From assembly GCA_030180135.1 (NCBI GenBank), contig CM058239.1, positions 46,201,270-46,265,269 on the forward strand: a stretch of 64,000 nucleotides of DNA, read 5' to 3'. Positions 47,558 through 58,968 of this stretch are shown here, one piece after another. The notes under the pieces were generated by a model. The model searched no databases. It had not been told where the DNA came from and saw only the letters and a list, made by a program, of their open reading frames with translations. This DNA is from Orychophragmus violaceus. Lineage: Eukaryota > Streptophyta > Magnoliopsida > Brassicales > Brassicaceae. Both the position numbers and the translations under genes were made by a program. Within the stretch, counting starts at the first letter, position 1. Each line of letters starts with the position of its first letter.

Positions 47558-48300
47558 TGAAACACCCCATCCCGGCCATAGGCCCAAGACGGACGTTCCA
47601 CTATCCAATCCGATCTAAGCTGAGGTTCGTTCCCGAACCTCAACCCTATTTGTTCCATACTTAGCCATTTCTAATCAATCATTCATTCCATTCATTCGTA
47701 ACATTCCAATCTTATTCTAAGGCAATGAGCGACATAAGATAAATAGACATTTTATTAATAATCAAAGGTACCAAATACAATGTGGTTCAAGTCGCATTAT
47801 GCTAATAAAGTATTCGGTCCTAACAATGTCTATCTAATATACCACTCGTCACTTGGGTCCTTGTGTCTGCGCCTAAGATGAATCACCCCCATGATCATCT
47901 TCATGTCCTGAAAACATAAAACATATATGTTCACATTTTATATAAGCATGAATCCAACAACTTAGCATTTAATCCGGTTCTAGATGTCCCAACGCAATGC
48001 ACACGCAAACCTAACTGTTCTAATTCCATCAAAACCGGTTCCGTCTCTTAAGTCGTTCCACTTCATGGACCGGCCACGTTCGTTAACGTGTACCATTCAT
48101 GTTCGTGAACAGCGACCTGCGTTCGTGGACTGTCGACCCAAGGTCGTACGCATACAGCCGCGGACGCACGCGATCGTCCTTACATACGTCCGTGGTCGTT
48201 CCTCTGTCATACGCGATCGATCTTGCGGTTGTACGCGGATGTTCCACGGACGCTGGCGAATGGACCGCGGTTGTATGCGATCGTCCCGCGGACGGTTACG
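47558..48300 (-). repeat. G3 LTR, left copy, truncated
   Basis: It matches 54429-54620 nearly exactly over its first 190 bp, then has about 520 bp absent from the right copy, ending at GCGGACGGTTACG. It contains GC-rich CGTCCGTGG-type repeats related to those in the G2 LTR. Confidence 0.75.
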
Positions 48301-48335
48301 CAATCAGGTGCGATCATCTTGCAACTGATTGCTTT

Positions 48336-48623
48336 ATGGATCCCCCGTCAGCGCCGACAGAGCCGCCTTCTCCTTGTCAGTTGTGTGGAGGTTATGGTCA
48401 CTAAGCATCCGCGTGTTACCTTGGACCGCACTCAGCAGCTACCCCAGTTTGTCAGGTTTGTGGCCGCGCAGGTCACGATGCTTATCTCTGTCCGATAGCC
48501 GAGCCGCAGCAGGTCGGAGCACCATATCGAGAGGCACACCCACCATTCCCTCCCGGCGCACCTGCCAGCAGATACTTCAGCGAGCCGTTTTGCCAGTGGT
48601 GTTGGGCATTTCGGTCTTGCTAG
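48336..48623 (+). pseudogene. LARD-2 gag fragment with zinc knuckles
   Basis: One frame with a single internal stop at 48402-48404 reads two CCHC knuckles, CQLCGGYGH (then a stop) ASACY and CQVCGRAGHDAYLC, and a third degenerate one, CQWCWAFRSC, with a proline-rich PFPPGAPASRYF linker. CCHC knuckles bind RNA in retrotransposon gag. A canonical CAG-GTAAGT splice-donor-like sequence follows at 48655-48663. The protein family beyond the knuckles is not one I recognise. Confidence 0.6.
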
Positions 48624-48669
48624 AGGCATTAGGTTAGGTTAGGAGTAGTTAGACCAGGTAAGTGGAGGC

Positions 48670-49969
48670 ACTAACTCTATTTTTGTCTTGTAGATAGATC
48701 GACGGATAGGCGACTTTGCGTGTCGTCTTTGACTTTTCTGATGTACAGCGGCGTCGTATGGATTTTTGGATATGATGACGGCTTTATGTACAGACTCTGA
48801 TCGTAACCATGTACTTAAAACCTTATGATGTATGATATATCGTTTTATGTATGTGGTGGATACAGAGTGTTCAGCTGATCGTTTTGATTAACATAGTAAC
48901 TATTTGCATGATTGAGATGGTTCTGAAAGCAAATGGATTACTGTGTGAAATCAAATGATTAGCGGAACTGACGACCGTTCATCATGACCCGAACCCGGAC
49001 TGACGACGCATCCGACCGATCATTAGATTGCGTGAATGTGTGTGTGGTGATTGCTTGTTTTCATTTCTTGTTGATTGATTGATTTGTTGTGCGGTAGATT
49101 GCATAGTATTAGCGAGCGTGGTTTTTGGTAGATTGATCGTTTTTGGTCTTAGAGACTGTTGGGTTGCTAGTTGTCCGGAAATTTGAGTAGTGATTGATCG
49201 CTTTTCTTCGGTTTTATTAGAAAGGTAAAGTGTTGATTTTATTTTCATTTTATTTCAAGTTTTGAGCCGACTGAGAACGGTTGTGTTCAACCGTCAATTC
49301 ACGAGGGAACAGACTTATAGTGTATTGTTATTTAATCACGAGTAACCATCAGGTACGTGATTAAGTAACCATATTTCTATGGGAAAGTGATATCGAGGAT
49401 AAATCGGGATGAAACTAATTGTTTCAGTGAGTTGTTGAATTGAATGTAGGACGGAATGGCGATGCGATGTGAATACGAGACCAAACCCGAACCCGAAAGC
49501 GAGATGAAGTGACAAGACATCGTGAGACAAGTAGACCGGACCGTAAAGCAGTGGTAGACATCGTCAGTGGGAAAACCTATCAGCTTATCAAGCGACCATC
49601 AGAAAGAGCCGAGAAGTATGATGAGTTAGCAACGAGATTTGGAAAGAAGAATCAGTGAAGTTGTCGAAATCAGTCAGTCGGAAGCATGTGATCAGATTTT
49701 TGAAGAGTGTCTCAGAAAGAAGGAAGTTACAATACAAAAGAGTGTGGAGGTCGAGGCAAAGTGGGGAAGCCAGAAGTAGGAATCAGAGCAGAGAAGGCAA
49801 CCAGAGTTAAGTTAAGGATCAAGACCGATGGAGTCAGCTAAGAGTGAAGCGGATTTGGGTGTTGTGGAAGCCAATGGTATGCAGCAGTGTTCGAGTATAG
49901 GAGCGTCAGAGTGGAGTGATGAAGTGCCTTACAGGGTTCGGAACCGATTTGAAGTCTGACAGTGACCGA
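48670..49969 (+). other. LARD-2 interior, non-coding part
   Basis: No gene. It aligns with the LARD-1 interior in reverse. The end (49970-50005) holds the palindrome GAATTCGG-GGA-CCGAATTC and the purine tract AGGTGGGGAAGAA. Confidence 0.7.
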
Positions 49970-50005
49970 GAATTCGGGGACCGAATTCCTATAGGTGGGG
50001 AAGAA

Positions 50006-53000
50006 TGTGATACCCCGTATCAAAAATACGGTCAACGGGCAACAGAAAGTCAACCGAGGGCAAAATTGTCATTTTTGCCAAGTGAAGGGCAAAATGGTAA
50101 TTTTGCTAAAGTTTGAGACAGAAGCCGAGGCGGACCAAATATTTTTATGCTTCAACATAAAGAATGTTTAGAAGATCGGAGTTGGAAGAAACGAGGCAGA
50201 AACGTGTTTTACGGCTTGTCGGGAATAGAAACCGACAAACCCGAAGAAACTTCAAAAATCCATATCCGGAGTTACGTAAGTCCAAACGGAGTGATTCGAA
50301 ATGCTAAATTCATCAAATAGCATGGAGAATCAGTTTGTGGAGGTTTGGGGATTTATGGGAATCATTTGGTATTTTCTAAAACAATATCCGCAAAACCGAA
50401 GAAACCGAAGCATCGGAAAGAAGCGGATTAAGGACTGGTTTATTTCGGTTTAGGGAAGGGTTTTTGGTTACTCAGACACTCCTGGAGACAGGTGTCACTC
50501 TGTAGATGCAGCCACCTCTCTCTCCTTGCATGCACATGCATGAGAAGGGTTCATGAACTTGGGAAAAATTGTTGGACAACTCTCATTTTGCTCCCAAAAA
50601 TCTCTCTCTACCTCACACCCACGAGCTCTCTCTCCTATCTCTCTATATTCATCCCAATTGCCCAGAAAACCCAGAAAATTCCTTTTAATCTTCATAGAAC
50701 CTCAAGAACATTCAAAGTGTTCTTGAGTGTTCAAAAGACATTCTTTCACCAAAAATCCCATAACTTCTTCAATATAAACCCACATTAACTTCTGCAAAGT
50801 GCTATAGCTTCCTCTCTCCCTCCTCTACAATCTCCAGCCATCCACCGTCGTCGTCGTCACCGGAGATCGCCGGAATCTGGCCGGAAAGCATCTGCGGATT
50901 AGGGTTTGGTGGATATCTCTCTTCCTTCACCAGATCTGAATGTTTTGAAGCCATGGATGGCTATATCTTCTCTTTGCGGTTAGTTTGATAGGTGGATCGT
51001 CTTCTGAGTCACCGGAAAAAGGGGTGAACCGGCCGGTCAACTCCGGACCACCGCCGGTCAACGCCGGAAAAGTCGCCGGAGAAAGCTCCACCGCCTCCAA
51101 TCTTCAGCCGATTCTTCAAGGAGTATGATGGGATTGTTTGATTCAATATTTGGGTTGGTTTAAGGCTGGTTTAGCCTTGGTCAATGGTTAGGTCAAACCG
51201 GTCAACGTTTGACCAAAACCGGTTTAACCTAACCGGTTCTAATTAGACCGGTTTAGTTGGGTTACATCAATTCAGTTGGTTTAACTGGTTCAAGGAAGGT
51301 CAACTGGTTCTAGTCAGAGTCAACGGTCAACCTTCGGTCAACGGTCAACGGTCAACGCACGGGTCAACGGTCAACGCGGTCAACCGTCGGTCAACGCCGG
51401 AGACCAAGCCGGTCACCGCTTGGTCCACGGCCATTCCGAAATTTCAGGATATTTGGGAGTTCGGAGTTCGAGATTCAGGAGTTTGGAGATCGAGATTCGG
51501 GAGTTCGGAGTTCGAGATTCGGGAGTTCGGGGTTCATGTCGGATATCTCGGGATTCACATTCGCTTCGAGCCGTCATTCCGCACCTATCTCACTGTGAGT
51601 CGGCTCACAAACCTTTAGCTACATATAGACCGGGAAACGTAAAATCGTAGATTTAGGATTGCATAGCCGATAATTAAAATGATTGGTTAATATTGAATAA
51701 TTGGACGTTAATGATAAACCGGTTAGGATCAGATAAGCATGTTAGGGTTTAAAGAATTAAAAGGTAAATCGATTGTGTGCCGCTAGGTTGTTAGTAACGA
51801 TTGATTGATGCATTCATATAGATACCGTGTGAATAGGATCGTATATCCATATATATTATAAGAACGATAATTAAGGAATCTATATACGGGAAGTAAGATG
51901 ACATTAAAACATGGTTAAACCTAAACGAATATATAGAATATTATAACGGGTTTGGGGTTTAGGTTTAATAGCGGGAAAGGGTAATGAATTAAATTAAATT
52001 AATAATGAGATGTCGGGGAGTTAGTAAGTTTACTAACTCTAAACCGACGGATCAAGGAGTTATTAAAAGATATCTAGAACTGGTTAATTAAGGAAGTGGT
52101 GTGTGTTGTAAGCCGTCTACGGGTTAGCAATCCGCTAACCCAAGGTAGCGGACGAGAATGGATTAAGAGACTTAGAAACCTTAATAGGCCTGCTTGTGTT
52201 GTGATTGCTGTGATTGTTGTGATTGATTGTTGTGATTATTGTGCTGTGTTGAGCTTTGTGTGCAGGCTTGTTAGACTGCTCGGTGTTGGGCCGAGCAGTC
52301 ATTGTGGACACTTACTTCGGTCACGGGACCGGATAAGTTAGTTGGTGCTGATTAGGTATCTTACCTAGTCAGAGCGGTGGTGTGATAGTGTAGTGGCTTG
52401 CGGAATGGTTGGGAACTGTTATTATTATTATTGTTGTTGATTGTGTGATCTGTGCTAGAGTCCCAGCGAGTCTGCGTGTTTACATTTCTTCACTAGGACT
52501 CTAGGGCGCGTTAGATTCCGCAAGCCTAGGTTTTGATTACGTTCCGGTACTTCCGACCCGATTGGATCCTCGGGTTTTACCTAACCGGATCGCGGTGATT
52601 CTGGTTATGGTGTTAACCTATCGGGTGACGCCGGTAGGTGTGTTATTCGGAGAATACGGGGTCATGTCCTAGGGCCGAATCACATGGAATCTCTGGCTAT
52701 CTAGGGGTAGTCTGAATCACTGCGTATCGATGGACGGAGAACGGTGTCCTATTCGTGGGACCTTGTGTACACGTTTAGGAGTCGTGGGTGACTTACCATA
52801 TAGGTAACATTGTAAACCCGTGGAAGTTACCGAGTTTGTAGGGCCCAGTGTTGTTTTGTTATTTTCTTATTGCGCGATAGATAGATCGAGTCCAATCGAG
52901 GACATGTGCCGCAATGCCTTCGATTTCCCTTAATTCTCTTTATCTTTGGCATTGATTGTGTGTGCTTGGGTTTATCACGACATGGTAGTGCGTGATCGAC

Positions 53001-53598
53001 CATTATTCCTGCTGATTGTTATTTTGGGTTTTGGGGCGGGAATTTGTAGACTTAGATAGATTAGAAGCCGTTAGTGGGGAGCCGATTCACTGGGTGATCT
53101 TAGATCGCTCATTAGACTCTTTTTATGTTTTTCAGGTTTAGCAGCGACGGACGCGGGAGATCCTCGGTGTAGTTTTGGTATGGCTTGTGGCGGGATTTGA
53201 TTTGGGATTTTTGGGTGTTCTCGGTTCTGCATTATTGATTATTCTGTGTGATGATTTCTTTGTTTATTTGACTTGAACATTGTTTGTGAAATTCTATTAA
53301 ACGTTGTGCTCAACGTTGATTACTCAGAAATAAAATTGTTTCCCTGATATGAGGTTTTAGTCCGAACCTACACAACTCATCGAAGTAGTGCAAGTGGTAC
53401 CGCTTGTACTATGGATATGAGGATAGCGGAGTCGAGGATAGATTGGTGCGAGCCTTTGTCTCAAACCGAACTATCTTTGGCTTCGTCCTGTGGCGAACTT
53501 TTCCTTTTCGACTTGCTCGAGTTCGATTGGTCATGTTCTTGTTTTATTGTTGACCGGTCAGCTCGACGGTCAGCGGAGAATGGGAAAGGGGCGCTACA
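50006..53598 (+). repeat. LARD-2 3' LTR
   Basis: TGTGATACCCCG to GGGGCGCTACA, 3593 bp. A CTCTATATTC TATA-like site is at about 50640. The second half (from about 51600) follows the LARD-1 LTR closely (reverse of 15641-17640). Confidence 0.85.
51035..51395 (+). promoter_or_regulatory. W-box cluster in LARD-2 LTR
   Basis: About 15 copies of GGTCAA or TTGACC occur in 360 bp, several as back-to-back GGTCAAC units. These are W-box cores for WRKY factors. In LARD-1 the corresponding part of the LTR has three. Confidence 0.65.
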
Positions 53599-54324
53599 CC
53601 AGTTATGCGCATCCCCTTCCAGGAAGTGGACCGCAATGTCCTTCCGATAGTCCTCTGGACACCGGGTAGATCAGAAGTTCCGGACAAGCCGTGACTTCCA
53701 CTCATCAGCCTCAAGTGGGTCTGCACTTCTCTTGAAGTGCTTTGTGCCCAACTTGGTGATGTGGCCAAGTACGTTGAGGTAGTCCACCTTTCAGTTCTTT
53801 ATGGGAACCGGTGAATCTACCACTAGTACGTCCGGCTCATCATCACTAAGGTCCTTGGTCTCCACGACCTTGGCCTTAGGCTCATCTCCAGCCGGCTTCT
53901 GACCAGAAGTGATGTTCTGGTTCAGTGCCTTTAGCTGATCCATGACCTCTTTTAACATGGTCCACATCTGACAGATGTTCGGGACCGCGGTCATTGGCTC
54001 ACCACCACCGCCCATAGCATCATCCTCCTCATGGACGGTCTTAGTATGAGCCGCATGAGATGAGGACTCACCCACTCTCTCATGTTCACCCCCAAATTGG
54101 ACTTCCGGTTCATCAACCCTAGTCGTGTTGAGAGTGTTTGGATCAGTGGGTCCAGTGCTCATCTGGGTAACCTCAGGACCGGTTAACCCAGAGGTATCAG
54201 ATGTGGCCTGGCTCTTGGATCCTTGTCCGTTTCCAGCCACCTCCTTATCCTTAGTACGCTTTGACTTGCTTTTTCCAACATGAAGATTCAACAAGGTTAG
54301 TAATTCTAAACAAGCAATCTTCAA
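53599..54324 (-). pseudogene. G3 gag, N-terminal half, interrupted
   Basis: The frame starts at 54324 about 90 bp inside the primer site. The first 177 residues are a low-complexity acidic region (with GGGGEPMTAVPNICQMWTML). An in-frame TGA at 53793-53791 is followed in the same frame by the gag core (LGTKHFKRSADPLEADEWK, a second stop, then PEDYRKDIAVHFLEGDAHNW). The coding text is cut at 53598 directly after that tryptophan by the LARD-2 LTR. Ty3/gypsy chromovirus-like gag. Confidence 0.8.
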
Positions 54325-54413
54325 GTCCTAAACACGTCTAACAATAATCTACACGGACATCTAACCCCAGACGAGTGGTGTAGCCCCTAACCCATAGCCT
54401 AGGAAATAACTCC

Positions 54414-54425
54414 GCTCTGATACCA
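54414..54425 (-). other. G3 primer binding site
   Basis: The minus strand reads TGGTATCAGAGC, three bases inside the LTR at 54429. Confidence 0.88.
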
Positions 54426-54428
54426 ACT

Positions 54429-55770
54429 TGAAACACCCCATCCCGGCCATAGGCCCAAGACGGACGTTCCACTATCCAATCCGATCTAAGCTGAGGTTCG
54501 TTCCCGAACCTCAACCCTATTTGTTCCATACTTAGCCATTTCTAATCAATCATTCATTCCATTCATTCGTAACATTCCAATCTTATTCTAATGCAATGAG
54601 CGACATAAGATAAATAGACCACGGTCATGTGCGATCGTCCCGCGGATGGTTACGCCTTACCGCGAGCGGACGCGACCGTTCTCGAAGAGTAACGACTGTC
54701 CGTGGATAGACGCGATCGTTCGCTACGGTCCGCGATTGCCCGCTCCTTCCCCCGTACCGATCGTTTGGCCGTGTCGAGTATGATCCAAATTTCCCATCAG
54801 TCCGCGCATGAACCGCTCGCGTCTAGTCTGCCGGATTTTGACCATCCGCCCCAACGGATGACCGTTCACCCGCGCTTAACCGTCTGAGCCATCCATGCGC
54901 GCGGATCATCTCGTTCACGTCCGCCGATCAGTTCACAGTCTAGGCCTTTGGCCGACCGTGTTTCTTAAGGCAGTAAACCGATTAATAAGCCAATCTTCTC
55001 CCTAGTCAACCGGTCTATTTCAGAGGATGAGTAGAAGAGAATATCCATCCGGCCTTCATCTAATTCGACCATTGGCCTAGCAGTTTGGCCGTGGCCGTGA
55101 TAGATAGGTCGCAGATCTAACCTTTAAAGTAGTTGGAGTTTTTCCCTGGTCCTTAGTCGCTTTGGAAGCCATTTCTCCTTCCTAGTCCACGCCTAGAACC
55201 CTTAACCAACCGCCTCACTCTTTGAACCGCCGGCAACTCCTTTAAGCAATCGCCGGTTCTTCTCTCTCTTATTTCTCTCTCTAAACTTGCTTGGATGCCT
55301 TAGAGAAATTATGGGACTTTTCCCTTGTGTGTAACATGTGCAAAAATGGCCCCTAAGGGTCTTATTTATAGCCTTGGTTTCGCCCATAACCGCCCCCATG
55401 GAAGGCTGCCTCTTAGTTTGGGCGAATGGACACATATTCCCAAAGGTGCCCATTCGCTTATGAGATGTTTGGTCAGCTAGTGTCACTAGCTGACCAGCTG
55501 GTCCAAGACTTACACACTCCAGCTAGCTAAGTTTAGCTAGCTGCCAGCTACCTTAACTGATCAGCTTAGTTGTTCAGCTTGGCTAAGCTAATCCACACTA
55601 CTCCCAGCTGGTTTCTTTGTGATCAAGCTCCTTTCTAGCAGAGCTTGACCTTCTTCTGCCTACGGAACGCTCTTATTGATCGCCTTTGACCTTAAATTCG
55701 ACCACTAGAAGTCTGGTAACCATTCACCTGGTAACTTTCCTCCTTAGGTCCCTCCCGGTTCAGCACATCA
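54429..55770 (-). repeat. G3 LTR, right copy
   Basis: TGAAACACCCC to GCACATCA. It contains a minus-strand TATAAATA at 55370-55363 and the perfect 25-bp palindrome at 55471-55495. The right edge is judged from the TG-CA rule and from G2 gag text beginning next to it. Confidence 0.7.
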
Positions 55771-56230
55771 CCTTCCCCCGTGACTGTGATTTCTCTCGGT
55801 TCTCCTTGGCTAAATTGGCCTATGTTGCGGCAGTCCGCTCAACCAACTCTGAACGGAGGTGAAGTAACAAACCGAGCAGCGGGTAAGATTATCAACCCGC
55901 AGCCTGCAGATTTAACAATGTGCCCCTTCGTCCTCAGGCTCTCGTCCCATTTAACACCTGAGTTTATTGAACTCTGCCACATACCCCCACACCGTCTTGC
56001 GACCTCAAGCCAAGTCTATAAACTGACATTCCCAGCCGATCCCATACTCGGCTGGGAAGTACGACCTTCCAACCGATCCCAGACTCAGCTGGAAAGTACT
56101 AACGATTGAACTCGACCCTAAGTCCGTCCAAGACTTAGTGTGGACCCTGGCGCGCCTTTCGGCCGCAAGCCACCAGTTAGGTGCGTCACCTCCAGAAAGT
56201 GAACCGCAATGCCGCTCTAATGTTCCCTAT
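55771..56230 (-). pseudogene. G2 gag fragments
   Basis: Read on the minus strand near 56220-56150, AVHFLE then GDAPNWW (with a frameshift between) resembles the gag core seen in G3. Further on, WGYVAEFNKLR and GREPEDE match the gag segment that follows, and ENREKSQSRGK leads to the zinc knuckle displaced to 47529. Stops and frameshifts are frequent. Confidence 0.65.
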
Positions 56231-56578
56231 CTTGATCTAAGCCCCTACGAATAGTTGGCTCAATGAACTGATGAGTGATACTCACACGTCCAGGTCGATC
56301 GCGTCCTAACTGATCCAGCCGATCATTCCCGCGGGTACACCCGGTCTATGGTCACTGTCCATCGTCTTCGATACAGTTCTCTCTGACTTATCGTCAGATC
56401 ACACACGTACCTCCCACACGACCCCTGCGGTCTTCACGCGGACCGACTCGCGCATCGCCCTGCTGGAACTATCACTCGCCCACGATCGATCCGTTGGTCA
56501 AACGTGTGAATAATGGGACTTAGGCCGAGATACCCAACTTCCAGTTGGTCCTAGAAACAACTCCGCTCTGATACCAAC
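56231..56578 (-). other. G2 leader and primer binding site
   Basis: The primer site TGGTATCAGAGC (minus, 56576-56565) lies just inside the LTR. The rest is an untranslated leader. Confidence 0.8.
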
Positions 56579-58968
56579 TGGTAACACCCTGACCCGGCCT
56601 TCCTAGGCCACGGTCGATGCGCTACAGTGGTCAGGCCGCCACCCGGCCTGAACCTTACTAAATTCTGTCCTAGTTAAATTTTTCCTTTAAGAACAATTAT
56701 TCCACGAATCTTTGACTTTTAGTCTTAGCTCCTTCATACTTAGTAATTCGCAGCGGAAATCCTTCTCTTACCTTTATATCGTTCTTCTAAAGAACGATCC
56801 ATCTGTGAACCTCATGAGCCCTTATTTGATTTCCTTAAAACTCTTTTGAGGCTCCAATCCTATCTATCCATTCCAACCACCTAAGTTTTATTTAGATAGT
56901 TCTGTTCTCCTACACAGTTCTAATCATCCTTTAGATCAATCGAGTACTTGAACTCGTACCTCAACCTTTTAGATGAAGTCGGTAAGAAGCTATTTCCACG
57001 TCCAGCTTAGCTCGTCCGTTTATCGAACCCTTAGAACATATCTCCCTTGTACCTAGTCATTCAACCAACCATCCCCACATGACTAAGTATAAGAGAGATC
57101 TTCGAGTTCCTTCCTTTGTCCACCATTTGTTCCTGCTCTAACAATTACATAGAATATAATTTGGCTATTTAACGTGTACCTTAGCCTTTGTAGTGATTCA
57201 TTATGGAATCGGTTGAATTGTTTAGCTCCCTCGTTCCTTTGCCTGATCAGTCCATTTGTTTCTGCATTATCCTGACGGTTGGAAGCCGGAACCAATCATA
57301 GGTAAGGTACGATCCATGATCAGTTTACCCATCGTGCCGGGTCCAACCCATGGACGGATCAGCCCATGTTCGGTGTTCGTTGAATCACCTCCTTAGCCTT
57401 TCTGGCCTTCAGTCAATTCCAATTGCGACCCGACCCATGCGACTATCATGCCTTCCTTCGCGACCCGGCCATGAAATCGTCCCACCGCCGATCGCTCCTT
57501 GTTCCATAACCGCATAGATATGTGTGTGGACTGCTCATCCATGTCCACGAACAGACGCGACCATTCCACAAACGGAAACGAATGTCCCACGGTTGTCTGT
57601 GAACAGACACGAATGTCCTAGAACGCCCCGCGTTCGTCCTTGAACGCCTCGCTTTCGTCCGTGAACGCCCCGCCTTCATCCATGAACAGGTGCGACTGTA
57701 CGTGAATGGACACGATCGTACGTGAACGGTCACGGTCGTCCGTTGACACCCCGCAGTCGTCCGTGAACGACCCGCGGTCATCCGTGTGCATCCCACGGTC
57801 GTCCGTGAACATCCTATGGTTGTCCGTGAACATCCCACGGTCGTCAATGAATGGACACGACTGTCCGTGAACGGACACGACCATACATGAACGGTCACAG
57901 TTGTCTGTTGACATCCCGCGGTCATTTGTGAGCATTTCACGGTCGTCCGTGAATGGACACGACTGTCCGTGGACAGATACGACCGTGCGTGAACGGTCAC
58001 GGTCGTCCGTGGACATCTCGCGATCGTCTATGAATGACCTGTGGTTGATCGTGAGCGTCCTGTGGTTGTTCGTGAACGACCCGCGGTCGTCCGTGAAGGA
58101 CCCGCGGTCTTCCGTGTGCGACCCGCGGTCATCCGCGGACGTCCCACGGACGGTTATGGATTGTCTTCAACCCTTCAAACCTTTCTTCAATCAATTCTGG
58201 GTTTTTGCCTCTTGTTTCCCAAATCCTTGAATGTCTTAGCAACCTTCACATATCTTCCTTTCGATCCGCCTTAAAGCCTTTGTAGAAACCGGCCATGAAA
58301 TCCTTTCTCTCCTCCATGAATCATGTCGGTTTCTCCTTGGATCTTTCTTGAGATTTTTCCTGAGTTTCCAGTCGTGTAAGGATCAAGGTTTTCTCTCCAG
58401 AAAACCGCCCCCAAACTTTCCTTCCATGGCCGGCAATTTCTCTTTGAATCCAGCCCTCAATTCCATCTTTTTCTCTTGATTTACTTGGCTTTTGTCTTAG
58501 GATTTTTCTGGGTTTTCCCCATGTAGAGATGGCACGAAAATGGCCTCCTAATGAGGTATTTATAAGCCCCAATTCGCCCCATAACTTCCATGGAGAAGGG
58601 GTGTTTTTGGTTGGCCGAAAGGGTGCCAAACCATTGATGACCCTTCGCCCCAACCGCCCCTTGGGTCAGTAGCTGACCAGTTGACCTAGTAGGTCATCAC
58701 TCCATCCAGCTGGGTTGAGCTGATTGTCAGCTTACCCATCTGACCAGCTGGATTGTTCAGCTCATTTCAGCTGAACACTCTTGGTTCGACTCATTTCAGC
58801 TGAACACTCTTGGTTCAGCTCGGCTAAGCTCATTTCCTACTGAACTTAGCCACTTGTAGACCATGGAACACTCCTTCTTAGTCTTTTCGACTGATTGTTC
58901 CACGTTCTGGGCTCCTGTCTCGATCCCCCTCTCCTTCTAGGGTCGGTTCTCGGGATTCGAGTGTTACA
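56579..58968 (-). repeat. G2 5' LTR
   Basis: TGGTAACACCCTGACCC to CGAGTGTTACA, 2390 bp. It is matched by 28293-29916 plus 39814-40691. A TATAAATA lies at 58564-58557 (minus). Confidence 0.9.
57600..58150. repeat. GC-rich 21-bp tandem repeats, second LTR copy
   Basis: The same 21-bp unit as 29330-29916 (CACGGTCGTCCGTGAAC core). Copy order and sequence differ from the first LTR, showing turnover since insertion. Confidence 0.85.

Larger units (their letters stand above)
48301..53598 (+). mobile_element. LARD-2, truncated at its 5' side
   Basis: It is a plus-strand relative of LARD-1: interior (48301-50005), purine tract, and a 3.59-kb LTR ending at 53598 inside the G3 gag. The 5' LTR and part of the interior are missing, probably by a deletion that also removed the rest of the G3 gag and LTR. 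Homology to LARD-1 is clear but much more diverged than between the two LARD-1 LTRs. Confidence 0.8.
47558..55770 (-). mobile_element. Gypsy element G3, inserted in G2 gag
   Basis: LTR-type sequence TGAAACACCCCATCCCGG occurs at 47558 and 54429. The right copy is preceded by a minus-strand primer site, so the interior lies between. The left copy is cut at 48300 by LARD-2 sequence. The right copy lacks about 520 bp present in the left. The flanks are G2 gag on both sides (RGK-like on the right, zinc knuckle on the left). I could not find a clean target duplication. Confidence 0.65.
28293..58968 (-). mobile_element. Gypsy element G2, host of T1, AthNA and G3
   Basis: It is flanked by GCCTT at 28288-28292 and 58969-58973. 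Read on the minus strand: LTR (58968-56579), primer site (56576-56565), gag fragments, purine tract (about 40706-40692) and LTR (40691-28293 with T1 inside). Without nested elements the interior is about 2 kb and lacks a readable pol. Its LTRs differ by several percent with small indels. Lineage: Ty3/gypsy, probably chromovirus-like from the gag pattern. Confidence 0.85.

Noticed and set aside
55771..55790. CTTCCCCCGTG read as a polypurine tract beside the G3 LTR
   Set aside because: The minus-strand text continues as G2 gag coding (ENREKSQSRGK), which fits insertion of G3 into gag better; a purine tract there remains possible.
57446..58016. Frames of 184 and 132 codons on the minus strand
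   Set aside because: Same 21-bp repeat artefact in the second G2 LTR.
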